A stretch of 7,495 nucleotides of DNA from Bacteroidota bacterium (GCA_016844425.1 JAERML010000053.1:1-7495); one strand, 5' to 3'. Shown: positions 1-7,239, numbered from the stretch's first letter. A program made the numbers and translations. The notes: a model not told the origin generated them from the letters alone.

Positions 1-707
1 ATATGTATACAGCCTGCGGAATCCACTTTTCCCTGACCCCGTCGAAGGTGGAGCGCTACAGACCCAACGACGAGGAGGCACATACCAGAGAAGGACCGCA
101 TGTGGTTTTCACGGAGCGGATGCGAGAGCTTTCCCAGGAGATTGCAGGCAACGAGTCCAACCCTCTCCTGAAGGCGCGGAAGTTCTATGAGTGGATTTCC
201 GGGAGGATCAAGTACAGCTATGCCATCGAGTACTCAACGATCAGGAACATCGGCGAGTATTGCGCGACGAAGATGTACGGCGACTGCGGTCAGGAGGCGC
301 TGCTCTTTATTACGCTCTGCCGGCTGAATGGCATTCCGGCACGATGGCAATCAGGCTGGTTTACGTTCCCCGGCGGCAAGACGATTCATGATTGGACAGA
401 GATCTATGTGAGGCCGTGGGGATGGATCCCGGTGGACCCATACATGGGGATCTTTGCAATGCAATACTTGAACAGCTTGACAGATAAGCAAAAGCGCGAG
501 GTGCGAGACTTCTACTTCGGCGGACTCGACCAATACCGGATGTCCGCCAACAGCGACCACAGCCAAACGCTGGATCCACCGAAGCAATCATTCCGTTCGG
601 ACAACGTGGACTTTCAGCGTGGCGAGCTGGAGTACAACGGCAAGAACATCTACTTCAACAAATACGACTACGAGTTGCTGGTGAAGGAAATCACAATCAC
701 GCCCTGA
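1..707 (+). CDS. Transglutaminase-like domain protein, 5'-truncated by the window edge
   Basis: The reading frame is open from the window edge to a TGA at 705-707, and 234 residues are visible from the first ATG at position 3. That ATG is probably internal, because the visible part starts just before the catalytic domain and related proteins carry a long N-terminal region. The transglutaminase/protease-like core is clear. The candidate triad is Cys95 in GDCGQEALLF, His129 in HDWTEIYV and Asp145 in WIPVDPYMG, joined by the typical stretch CRLNGIPARWQSGW (residues 106-119). After the core come FYFGGLDQYR and VDFQRGELEYNG, which I recognise as the usual C-terminal end of this bacterial family. 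Members are generally exported or envelope proteins, probably acting as peptidases or amidases; the substrate is not known to me. The export signal would lie outside the window. It is separated from galT by 113 bases and is probably not in the same transcription unit. Confidence 0.88.
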   Translation, partial: MYTACGIHFSLTPSKVERYRPNDEEAHTREGPHVVFTERMRELSQEIAGNESNPLLKARKFYEWISGRIKYSYAIEYSTIRNIGEYCATKMYGDCGQEALLFITLCRLNGIPARWQSGWFTFPGGKTIHDWTEIYVRPWGWIPVDPYMGIFAMQYLNSLTDKQKREVRDFYFGGLDQYRMSANSDHSQTLDPPKQSFRSDNVDFQRGELEYNGKNIYFNKYDYELLVKEITITP

Positions 708-729
708 GTCATTCCGTAAAGACCCCGAT

Positions 730-741
730 GAATTGCAATTC
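730..741. promoter_or_regulatory. Perfect 12-base palindrome upstream of galT, possible operator
   Basis: GAATTGCAATTC reads the same on both strands. The half GAATTG occurs again at 748-753, 18 bases further on, on the same face of the helix within about two turns. The palindrome overlaps the -35 part of a possible promoter, the usual place for a repressor site. Binding by a galactose regulator is inference only; no regulator gene is in the window, and a 12-base AT-rich palindrome can arise by chance. Confidence 0.3.
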
Positions 742-761
742 AAACACGAATTGATTAACAT
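733..761 (+). promoter_or_regulatory. Possible sigma70-type promoter for the galT-galK run
   Basis: TTGCAA (733-738) and TAACAT (756-761) are 17 bases apart, each matching four of six bases of the -35 and -10 consensus. This is the best candidate I see in the 113-base gap before galT and would start transcription near 768. The match is modest. If the organism belongs to the Bacteroidota, where promoter consensus differs, the pair may mean nothing. Confidence 0.22.
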
Positions 762-820
762 TTTCGGGCACCATCTTCGACACTGGCACTGGCAGTATTC
801 GCAATCACCTCTCTCTCTTC

Positions 821-1777
821 ATGTCCGAACTTCGTTGGAATCCCCTGCTGGAGGAATGGGTCGTCAGCGCCTCACACCGGCTTGATCGACCGTTGAACCC
901 GAAGGATCAGTGCCCCTTTTGTCCCGGCTCGGGATTGGTCCCCGAAACGTACGACGTCCACATTTATCAAAACGACTTCCCGACGTTTGCAACACCACCA
1001 CCTGTTCGCTCGGTCAACGGATCGCCATTGTACAAGGTTGCCGATGCGACAGGGCAGTGCGACGTTGTTCTTTATCATCCCGACCACACCACGACGCTTG
1101 CACAACTTCCCGTGCAGCATATCCGGCGACTGATCGATGTCTGGAGGAATCGCTTTGTTGAGCTCGCGAGGCGTCCGGAGATTCACTACGTCCTGATCTT
1201 CGAGAACAAAGGAGAAGTTATTGGAGTAACGATGCCCCATCCGCACGGACAGATTTATGCTTTTCCGTACATACCGCCGAAGATCAAAACAGAGCTCGAT
1301 GCATCGAAAAGACATTTTGAAACGCACAAACGCTGTCTGATCTGTGATATGGTGCAGGAAGAGGTTGCGGATGGCCGACGATTGGTGGCCGAGAATTCGT
1401 CCTGGGTTGCCTTCGTACCATTCTTTGCACGGTTTCCTTATGAAGTACACATCGTCCCCCGAGAACATTGTCCTTCCATGAAAACCATGACCGACGTGCA
1501 ACGCGCCGATCTTGCGCCGATCCTCAAAACGGTGCTCATGAAGTACGACGGACTTTTTGGGTTTTCTTTTCCGTACATGATGCTGATGCATCAATCACCG
1601 GTGGATGGCGGAGAGTATCCGTACTACCACTTCCATGTCGAGTTCTACCCACCCCACCGTGCGAAGGACAAACTGAAGTACCTGGCCGGATGCGAGACGG
1701 GAGCGGGGACATTTATCAACGACACCAGCGCGGAAGAAAAGGCCGAAGAGCTCCGTCGCGTTGCGGTTGCCCTGTAG
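821..1777 (+). CDS. galT: Galactose-1-phosphate uridylyltransferase
   Basis: This cytoplasmic Leloir-pathway enzyme exchanges galactose-1-phosphate and UDP-glucose to give glucose-1-phosphate and UDP-galactose. The active-site motif HPHGQ lies at residues 140-144, with His142 as the expected uridylylated nucleophile. The E. coli zinc ligands have counterparts in Cys31, Cys34 (CPFC), His89 (HPDHT) and His140. The second metal site is matched by His257 in MHQSP and His270/His272 in HFHVEF, with Glu158 a likely partner. A further CxxC pair (Cys172, Cys175 in CLICD) is absent from E. coli GalT as I recall it. The 318 residues are shorter than the E. coli enzyme (348), but all catalytic parts are present, so it looks like the short bacterial form. 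The ATG at 821 fits because WNPL..EWV appears at once, as in homologues. It has no Shine-Dalgarno sequence; a CT-rich tract precedes it. galK follows with its ribosome site directly behind the galT stop. Confidence 0.96.
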   Translation: MSELRWNPLLEEWVVSASHRLDRPLNPKDQCPFCPGSGLVPETYDVHIYQNDFPTFATPPPVRSVNGSPLYKVADATGQCDVVLYHPDHTTTLAQLPVQHIRRLIDVWRNRFVELARRPEIHYVLIFENKGEVIGVTMPHPHGQIYAFPYIPPKIKTELDASKRHFETHKRCLICDMVQEEVADGRRLVAENSSWVAFVPFFARFPYEVHIVPREHCPSMKTMTDVQRADLAPILKTVLMKYDGLFGFSFPYMMLMHQSPVDGGEYPYYHFHVEFYPPHRAKDKLKYLAGCETGAGTFINDTSAEEKAEELRRVAVAL

Positions 1778-1782
1778 GTGCC

Positions 1783-1787
1783 GGAGG
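1783..1787 (+). promoter_or_regulatory. Ribosome binding site that decides the galK start
   Basis: GGAGG lies five bases after the galT stop and eight bases before the GTG at 1796. It cannot serve the in-frame GTG at 1778, which sits upstream of it and directly abuts the galT stop codon. It therefore favours initiation at 1796. Confidence 0.7.
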
Positions 1788-1795
1788 GACGCCCT

Positions 1796-2968
1796 GTGCA
1801 CACACGCGATGGACTTGTCCGGCAAGCAATTCAAGTGTATGAAGAAACCTTTAGCGCACACCCTTTGTGTGTGGCAACCGCTCCGGGACGTGTGAACCTC
1901 ATTGGTGAGCACACGGATTACAATCTTGGCGTGGTACTCCCGGCCGCCATCAATCGGTGTATTGCCATTGCAGCCGGTCCCCGGTCGGACGATCAGCTGG
2001 TCATCCATTCGGAGACGATGAATGACCTTGTGCAAGTTACACTTGGAGACCTCCGCCCGCTCAAGTACAGCACATGGTCGAACTACCTTGCCGGAGTGGC
2101 ATTTTTTCTCCAGCGCCGCGGGGCAAACCTGCGTGGCGCAAACATCAGCGTGTCCGGCAACATCCCCCAGGCCGCCGGCCTGAGCTCATCGGCTGCCCTG
2201 GAGATCGCCTCGGCGTTTGCTTTCACGGCCATGAATGATCTTCATTTTTCAGACATTGACCTGATCCGGCTATGCCAGCAGGCAGAGAATGAATTCGTCG
2301 GCGTCAGTTGTGGCATCATGGACCAATTCGTGAGCTGCATGGGGAAACAGCACCAGGCGTTGTATCTCGATTGCCGGACGCTTCTGTACAAACATGTCGG
2401 GCTTCCCGAAGAGGTCAGCTTGTTGGTGTGCAACACCGGCGTCCAGCGCGAGCTGAGCCGTTCCGAATATAACAAGAGAAGACAGGAATGCTTGTTCGGT
2501 GTGAAGCAACTCGCCACAAAACTCCCTGGCATCGAGTCATTGCGGGACGTTTCCTGGGACCAGTTTATGACGACGCGCCACCTGCTGACTCCCGTGATCG
2601 AGAAACGTTGTCGGCACGTTCTCTCCGAGAATGCGCGGGTGCGGGCAGCAGTGGATGCCCTTGAACGGAGAGACGTCGTGGAGTTCGGCAAGCTGATGTA
2701 CCAATCACACTTCAGTCTCCGGAACGACTACGAGGTAAGCTCCCCCGAACTCGACGCCGTGGTCGATATTTGCGCTGAGTCCGACGGGGTGTATGGCGCA
2801 AGAATGACTGGGGCAGGATTCGGTGGGTCGGCTATTTGCCTTGTGGACCATGGCGCAGTTGAGGGTGTAAGTGCACGACTCTTACAGGAATACCCGAAAC
2901 GAACAAACAAACTACCGACGATTTATGTGTGCAGGTTTGAAGATGGAGCGAGCATCGATATGGTATGA
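1796..2968 (+). CDS. galK: Galactokinase
   Basis: This enzyme phosphorylates alpha-D-galactose with ATP to galactose-1-phosphate, the substrate of the neighbouring galT product. It is a cytoplasmic GHMP-family kinase. With the start used here (390 residues; E. coli has about 382) the galactokinase signature PGRVNLIGEHTDYN is at residues 30-43. The ATP-binding GHMP motif IPQAAGLSSSAA is at 123-134. Catalytic Asp176 is in CGIMDQ (172-177), close to Asp174 of the E. coli enzyme. The C-terminal motif MTGAGFGGSA is at 337-346. I chose GTG 1796 because GGAGG at 1783-1787 is ideally placed for it. An in-frame GTG at 1778 would add six residues but has no ribosome site of its own. Only 18 bases separate it from galT, so the two are surely cotranscribed and probably translationally coupled. 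Confidence 0.96.
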   Translation: MHTRDGLVRQAIQVYEETFSAHPLCVATAPGRVNLIGEHTDYNLGVVLPAAINRCIAIAAGPRSDDQLVIHSETMNDLVQVTLGDLRPLKYSTWSNYLAGVAFFLQRRGANLRGANISVSGNIPQAAGLSSSAALEIASAFAFTAMNDLHFSDIDLIRLCQQAENEFVGVSCGIMDQFVSCMGKQHQALYLDCRTLLYKHVGLPEEVSLLVCNTGVQRELSRSEYNKRRQECLFGVKQLATKLPGIESLRDVSWDQFMTTRHLLTPVIEKRCRHVLSENARVRAAVDALERRDVVEFGKLMYQSHFSLRNDYEVSSPELDAVVDICAESDGVYGARMTGAGFGGSAICLVDHGAVEGVSARLLQEYPKRTNKLPTIYVCRFEDGASIDMV

Positions 2969-3011
2969 CAGCACATTCCATTCACATTCATAACAAATGA
3001 AAAGGTGACCT

Positions 3012-3698
3012 ATGAGAGAATCCTGCCGCAGACCCTTTCGACTAGCCTTTCTTCTTTTTTGCTGTGCGGTCGGAGGAGCCGGGAGCCTCACAGCGGGTGG
3101 AAAGGTCGGCATCTATGGCATCCGCATGGTTCCTTATGGGATTGATGCCAAAGAGTACAGCCGCGCAGGCTGGGGAGGAGGAATTCATGTCGTCGTTCCT
3201 GCACCAAATCTGGCGAACATCTTAGCCGGGGTGGCAGGAATCGAGTTCGTCAATCTCCTGAGCGGCACTACGTACTACCAGGACCGCGTGACCCTTTTGC
3301 GTGTGGAGCAGCAGACCTCACAGGACTACGGGCGTCTCTACCTGGGCGGGCAGCTCGGAGGTCACGGCAATGGTTTTCTCCGTCCTCATGCGGGAGTGAA
3401 TATCGCTCTTGTCTGGTATGCGTTCACAATCGATGTTGTCGTTCCCAATGACGATAACCGGGAGAATGAAATCCGTCAGAAACTGAGGGATGAGTCAAAG
3501 GTCGCGTTCGGGTACGACTTTACACTGGGCCTTGATCTGAACTTCAACAATACCATTGCACTCGATGGTGGAGTGAAATACGTGAAAAGTTTCTCGGTCC
3601 CCCAGCAACTCGGCGAGGGGTCGGTGACCATTCACCCGCAGTACTTCCAGATTTATCTCGGCATCGGGATGTCGTTCGACATGCTCTCGAACTACTGA
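3012..3698 (+). CDS. Small exported outer-membrane beta-barrel-like protein
   Basis: I cannot name a specific family for these 228 residues. The N-terminus looks like a signal peptide: Arg/Lys-rich residues 1-10, a hydrophobic core at about 11-20 (LAFLLFCCAV), then small residues with a likely cut near Ala28. No proper lipobox surrounds Cys17 or Cys18, so a lipoprotein is unlikely. The mature part alternates polar and hydrophobic residues with many Gly and aromatic residues. Examples are GRLYLGGQLGG, GVNIALVWYAF, GYDFTLGLDLNF and, near the C-terminus, YFQIYLGIGMSFDML. This pattern is typical of the transmembrane strands of small OmpA-like or OMP_b-brl barrels of eight to ten strands. The start is supported by AGGTGA at 3003-3008. 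It lies 43 bases after galK and 13 before the esterase. A structural, adhesive or transport role cannot be read from the sequence. Confidence 0.72.
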   Translation: MRESCRRPFRLAFLLFCCAVGGAGSLTAGGKVGIYGIRMVPYGIDAKEYSRAGWGGGIHVVVPAPNLANILAGVAGIEFVNLLSGTTYYQDRVTLLRVEQQTSQDYGRLYLGGQLGGHGNGFLRPHAGVNIALVWYAFTIDVVVPNDDNRENEIRQKLRDESKVAFGYDFTLGLDLNFNNTIALDGGVKYVKSFSVPQQLGEGSVTIHPQYFQIYLGIGMSFDMLSNY

Positions 3699-3711
3699 CG
3701 GAGAAGAGAAC

Positions 3712-4566
3712 ATGCTGTCATCGCGTCGACTCAGCATCTGGCTCACGCTTTTCTGCATTACATTCACGATGGCGCGGAGCCAGACACACGCCACGGTGGT
3801 TGCAGATAGCGTCTACTCTGCCAGAACCGCCGGGCATCTAAAATTCAATGTGCTCCTCCCGGCTGGCTATCGTGAGGGCCACGGGCACTACGTCACGCTT
3901 TACCTCCTTCACGGATTCGGAGGCGGGCCGAACGATTGGATCGCTCACTCCGGCCTCGTGACGTATGCGGCGGCGTACCCATTCATTATCATCACTCCCG
4001 ATGCAAAGAACAGTTGGTACACCAACGCGCCGGACCGGAAGAGCAACTACGAGGACTGCATCATCAAGGACTTGATCCCTTATGTCGACGAGAAGTACCG
4101 CACGATGCACACACGTCATGGTCGTGCCATCGCCGGACTCTCCATGGGAGGATACGGCGCGATGAAGTTTGCGGTGAAGTATCCCCAGTTATTCTTTTAC
4201 GGCGCGTCGTTCAGTGGGGCGTTGTACGCGCCTCTCGGTTACCGGCCGGATAACTCCGCAATCTCCCGGAGCCTTCACGCGGCCTTTGGCGAAAAGAGGA
4301 GTGACCACTGGACAAGGAACAACGTCATCACGCTTCTTGACAGCGTCCCCACCGCTGCTCTCCCCTATCTCTACATCTCCAACGGAGCGCGTGACAGTTT
4401 TCCCCGCATCATTGAAAACAACCGCGAACTTGCAGAGAAACTCCGGAGCAAGGATGCTCTTTACGAATACCACGAGCTCCCCGGGGCACACAACTGGACG
4501 TTCTGGGATAAGGAGATCGCGACACTGTTGCAGAAGCTCTCAACATTTGATCGTTCGAAACCATAA
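3712..4566 (+). CDS. Exported alpha/beta-hydrolase esterase (esterase D / CE1-like)
   Basis: This 284-residue protein has the putative-esterase form of the alpha/beta-hydrolase fold, the group that includes esterase D/S-formylglutathione hydrolase, tributyrin esterases and CE1 feruloyl or acetyl-xylan esterases. The nucleophile elbow GLSMGG (142-147) gives Ser144. His260 (GAHNW) and Asp228 (NGARDSF) complete the probable triad. HGFGG (67-71) would form the oxyanion-hole loop. Residues 1-23 resemble a signal peptide (two Arg, a hydrophobic stretch WLTLFCITFTM, then ARS before Gln24). Export argues against a cytoplasmic S-formylglutathione hydrolase. GGAGA at 3700-3704, seven bases before the ATG, supports the start. 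The natural ester is unknown. Given galactokinase genes upstream, an acylated sugar or glycan is possible, but that is inference from position. The barrel protein ends 13 bases upstream and the PLP enzyme begins five bases downstream. Confidence 0.87.
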   Translation: MLSSRRLSIWLTLFCITFTMARSQTHATVVADSVYSARTAGHLKFNVLLPAGYREGHGHYVTLYLLHGFGGGPNDWIAHSGLVTYAAAYPFIIITPDAKNSWYTNAPDRKSNYEDCIIKDLIPYVDEKYRTMHTRHGRAIAGLSMGGYGAMKFAVKYPQLFFYGASFSGALYAPLGYRPDNSAISRSLHAAFGEKRSDHWTRNNVITLLDSVPTAALPYLYISNGARDSFPRIIENNRELAEKLRSKDALYEYHELPGAHNWTFWDKEIATLLQKLSTFDRSKP

Positions 4567-4571
4567 GGACT

Positions 4572-5732
4572 ATGCTTACCCCCGAGAAACTTCGCAACGC
4601 CCGTTCTCTCTTCCCCCACACACAACAAGGGAAAATCTATCTCAACCACGCGGGGACGAGTCCTCTCTCCACACGAGTTGTTGAAGCAATGACGGCGTAT
4701 CTCCATGAACGCTCGCATGGTCGCCTCGAAACTTACTTTGACGACCTTCCCATGGTGGCCGAGTGCCGGTCCTTCGTTCAACGCCTCATCAACGCGGAGT
4801 CCCCTGACCGGATCGCCCTCTGCGCCAACACCTCGGACGCAATCAACATTGTGGCTTCGGGAATTCAATGGAAGTCCGGCGACCGCATTGTGCTGAACGA
4901 GGCAGAGTTTCCAGCGAACGTCTGGCCGTTCCTCAACCTCAAGCGGTTTGGTGTTGAACTGGATATCGTCGCAACAAGGGATGGCTTCGTCACTCCGTCA
5001 ATGATTGCGCATGCCACAACACCAAAGACACGGCTCGTGGCATTGAGCGCAGTCCAATTCCTTGGTGGATATCGCGCAGACCTTGCAGCCATCGGCGATT
5101 TCTGCAGACAGAAAGGGATTATCTTCGCGGTCGATGGAATCCAGGCGGTGGGCGCGGTGGTGCTCGATGTCCAACACATGAAGATCGACGCCCTCTCTGC
5201 CGGCGGGCAGAAATGGCAGATGTCGCCGCATGGAACGGGATTCCTCTATCTGACCGGGGAACTTCAATCGCGCATCCAACAAACAAACCTCGGCTGGCTT
5301 TCGGCGGAAGATCCATGGAATTTCCACAACTTCACGCAGCCTCTTGCTTCAGCAGCCCGCAGGTATGAAGGAGGGAGCTTGAACATGCCCGGTCTCTGGG
5401 GAATGCGCGCAGCTCTCTCCACAATTCTTGAGTTCGGTGCGAAGGCAATCGAAGAACACATCCTCGCTATCACGAGAGCTCTTATGGACGGACTCCGACA
5501 GATCGACGGTGTCCGCGTACTCACACCGGATGTTGACGCGCAACGGGCAGGGATAGTGACTGTGTCGCCCCCTCCTGGCATTGATGAGACCGCCGTCTTC
5601 AAAGCGATGTACCATCGTCAGATTACAATCGCTGTGCGCGAGGGGAAATTCAGGTTCTCACCTCATTTCTACTGCTCGGCAGAGGACATGCAGGCCACCG
5701 TCGAGGCGCTCAAAGAATGTCTGAAATCCTGA
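4572..5732 (+). CDS. Class V aminotransferase-fold PLP enzyme, not an obvious cysteine desulfurase
   Basis: This 386-residue cytoplasmic enzyme belongs to the fold-type I, class V PLP family (SufS/NifS, isopenicillin N epimerase, kynureninase relatives). It opens with IYLNHAGTSPLS (22-33), the usual first strand and turn of the family. Asp188 and Gln191 in VDGIQAVGA bind the cofactor ring, and Lys214 in AGGQKWQMSPHGTGF is the Schiff-base lysine. ARRYEGGSLNMPG (262-274) and RFSPHFY (361-367) follow, with Arg361 likely holding the substrate carboxylate. The SufS-type RxGxHCA motif with the sulfur-accepting Cys is missing, so desulfurase activity is doubtful. The RxSPHFY ending is what I associate with isopenicillin-N-epimerase-like members, whose substrates are mostly unknown. 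The gap after the esterase is five bases, with only a weak GGA at 4567-4569 very close to the ATG. The permease starts one base after its stop, suggesting a shared amino-acid-related task. Confidence 0.88.
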   Translation: MLTPEKLRNARSLFPHTQQGKIYLNHAGTSPLSTRVVEAMTAYLHERSHGRLETYFDDLPMVAECRSFVQRLINAESPDRIALCANTSDAINIVASGIQWKSGDRIVLNEAEFPANVWPFLNLKRFGVELDIVATRDGFVTPSMIAHATTPKTRLVALSAVQFLGGYRADLAAIGDFCRQKGIIFAVDGIQAVGAVVLDVQHMKIDALSAGGQKWQMSPHGTGFLYLTGELQSRIQQTNLGWLSAEDPWNFHNFTQPLASAARRYEGGSLNMPGLWGMRAALSTILEFGAKAIEEHILAITRALMDGLRQIDGVRVLTPDVDAQRAGIVTVSPPPGIDETAVFKAMYHRQITIAVREGKFRFSPHFYCSAEDMQATVEALKECLKS

Positions 5733-5733
5733 G

Positions 5734-7044
5734 ATGACCCAACTGAAGCAAGTGCTGACGAAGTTCGACCTGACGATGATCGCCATTGGTGGGACGATCG
5801 GATCTGGGATATTCCTCACACCCGCGGTCATCGCGCAGCACCTTCATGACCCGGCGGCGATCCTTGGCGTTTGGGTGGTTGGCGGTCTCATGGCCCTTGC
5901 AGGAGCCCTCACCTTTGCCGAGCTCGGCGGGCTTATGCCGCAGGCGGGTGGGATGTACGTGTATCTCTCCAAGGCATACGGAGGTCTCGTTGCATTCCTG
6001 TTCGGGTGGGCGTACTTCCTCGTTGTGAATACAGGTGGCATCGCAGCGCTCAGCATTGCCTTCGCAACGTACCTCGGCTATTTCATTCCGCTTGGAACCA
6101 CCGGTGTTACCACTGTCGCCATTGGCGGGCTTCTTCTCGTCACTGTGCTCAACGTTCTTGGGGTGAAAGTCGGAGGAATTTTCTCTGATGTATTTACCGT
6201 TTTGAAGCTTGCGGGCATCGCAGGTCTGATTGTCGTCGGCATTGGCTGGGGAACCGGGGCAACGACGACAATGGGTGCAACGCTCCCTTCCCTTCCAGGC
6301 GGCATGTGGAGTGGACTGGCCGTCGCCATGGTGGGCGTCCTCTGGTCATACGGCGGATGGCAGCACGCATCGTTCGCAGCGGCGGAAGCAAAAGACCCGG
6401 CGCGGACAGTCCCGTTTGCCATGGTGGTCGGAGCAGCCGTGGTGACCCTGACGTACCTTCTCACAAACGTCGCCTACTTGCTTCTTCTCTCAACTGAATC
6501 CATCGCCGCCTCACCTCATGTTGCTGCCGATGCGGTTGGCACCATCCTCGGACCGGCCGGCGGAAGTGTGATTGCACTCGCCATCTTCATCTCCACGTTC
6601 GGAACCACCGGTATTTACACGCTGACGGCGCCGCGCATTTATTTCGCAATGGCTCGCGACGGCGTCTTCTTCCAGCGCGTTGCGGAGATTCATCCCCGGT
6701 ATCAAACGCCCGCGTTCGCCATTATGGTCCAGTCGGCGTGGGCGATCATCCTCATCTTCTTCTGGGGAACGTTCGATGAACTCATTTCGTATGTGGTCTT
6801 CACCGACTGGATCTTCTTCGGTCTGACGGCGGCAAGCGTATTCATCCTCCGGAAGCGTCTCCCCGATGCCGAACGCCCCTACCGGACGCTCGGCTATCCG
6901 CTCACACCGCTGTTCTTCGTGGCAATGGCAGCGTGGTTCGTTGTCAACACTCTCATGGAAAAACCTGAGCAGGCGTGGGCGGGGCTCGGGTTTCTTGCAC
7001 TGGGGGTGCCTGTCTATTACTTCTGGAAGAAGAAAAGCCGATAG
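5734..7044 (+). CDS. APC-superfamily amino acid permease (SteT/LAT-like)
   Basis: This 436-residue inner-membrane protein has about twelve hydrophobic segments, roughly at residues 12-33, 41-63, 83-105, 107-119, 125-143, 152-171, 190-210, 228-253, 275-297, 325-344, 350-372 and 388-430. The last range may hold two helices, so eleven to thirteen are possible. The first helix has the APC signature IGSGIF (22-27), whose unwound stretch binds the substrate amino group in this superfamily. YGGWQHASFAAAEAKDPARTVP (206-227, read with its flanking residues) is typical of the LAT/SLC7-like branch. Length and motifs resemble the Bacillus serine/threonine exchanger SteT, but substrate cannot be assigned. 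The basic end WKKKSR fits a cytoplasmic C-terminus. The ATG lies one base after the preceding stop and has no clear Shine-Dalgarno sequence, so translation probably depends on coupling. It is the last gene before a long gap with inverted repeats. Confidence 0.93.
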   Translation: MTQLKQVLTKFDLTMIAIGGTIGSGIFLTPAVIAQHLHDPAAILGVWVVGGLMALAGALTFAELGGLMPQAGGMYVYLSKAYGGLVAFLFGWAYFLVVNTGGIAALSIAFATYLGYFIPLGTTGVTTVAIGGLLLVTVLNVLGVKVGGIFSDVFTVLKLAGIAGLIVVGIGWGTGATTTMGATLPSLPGGMWSGLAVAMVGVLWSYGGWQHASFAAAEAKDPARTVPFAMVVGAAVVTLTYLLTNVAYLLLLSTESIAASPHVAADAVGTILGPAGGSVIALAIFISTFGTTGIYTLTAPRIYFAMARDGVFFQRVAEIHPRYQTPAFAIMVQSAWAIILIFFWGTFDELISYVVFTDWIFFGLTAASVFILRKRLPDAERPYRTLGYPLTPLFFVAMAAWFVVNTLMEKPEQAWAGLGFLALGVPVYYFWKKKSR

Positions 7045-7116
7045 CCCCGCTTCTGCCGGAGTGTTTCAGTTTGGGTCCGGACATTCAGGTCAAATGGCCT
7101 CGCCTCATATCATACA

Positions 7117-7201
7117 AACTCTCCCCCTCCTCAGGTTGTGCTTCTTTCCCCTCCCTTGTCAAGGGAGGGGAGCCACGGTGGACCGGAGAAAGGGGAGAGT
7201 T
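7117..7201. repeat. Nested 85-base inverted repeat
   Basis: The outer arms AACTCTCCCC (7117-7126) and GGGGAGAGTT (7192-7201) pair perfectly over ten bases. CTCC (7127-7130) can continue the stem with GGAG (7185-7188) if AAA at 7189-7191 is bulged out. Inside lies a second perfect stem at 7147-7171: TCCCCTCCCTT pairs with AAGGGAGGGGA around a GTC loop, eleven base pairs. There is no T tract after either stem, so it is not a standard terminator, although such a strong structure could stop or stabilise the 3' end of the operon transcript. Its form suggests a dispersed intergenic palindromic element (REP- or MITE-like), but a second copy is not present in this window. Confidence 0.65.
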
Positions 7202-7239
7202 CTCGGGGCTATCACCAAACGCATTCGATCGATGATTCC

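Noticed and set aside
872..1594. Long minus-strand open frame of 240 codons opposite galT
   Set aside because: The plus strand has all GalT active-site residues. The antisense translation has no recognisable motif and is rich in Arg, His and Cys, as expected of a shadow frame.
2242..2691. Minus-strand open frame opposite galK
   Set aside because: It lies wholly inside a clear galactokinase gene, and its translation is low-complexity Ser/Thr/Arg-rich without domain features.
3012..3110. Lipoprotein signal in the barrel-like protein (Cys17/Cys18)
   Set aside because: Residues before the cysteines (LLF) do not fit a lipobox, where a small residue is expected at -1, and small residues further on fit an ordinary signal peptidase site.
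4572..5732. Naming this gene sufS or csd
   Set aside because: The catalytic cysteine loop of the cysteine desulfurases is missing, so a specific gene symbol would mislead.
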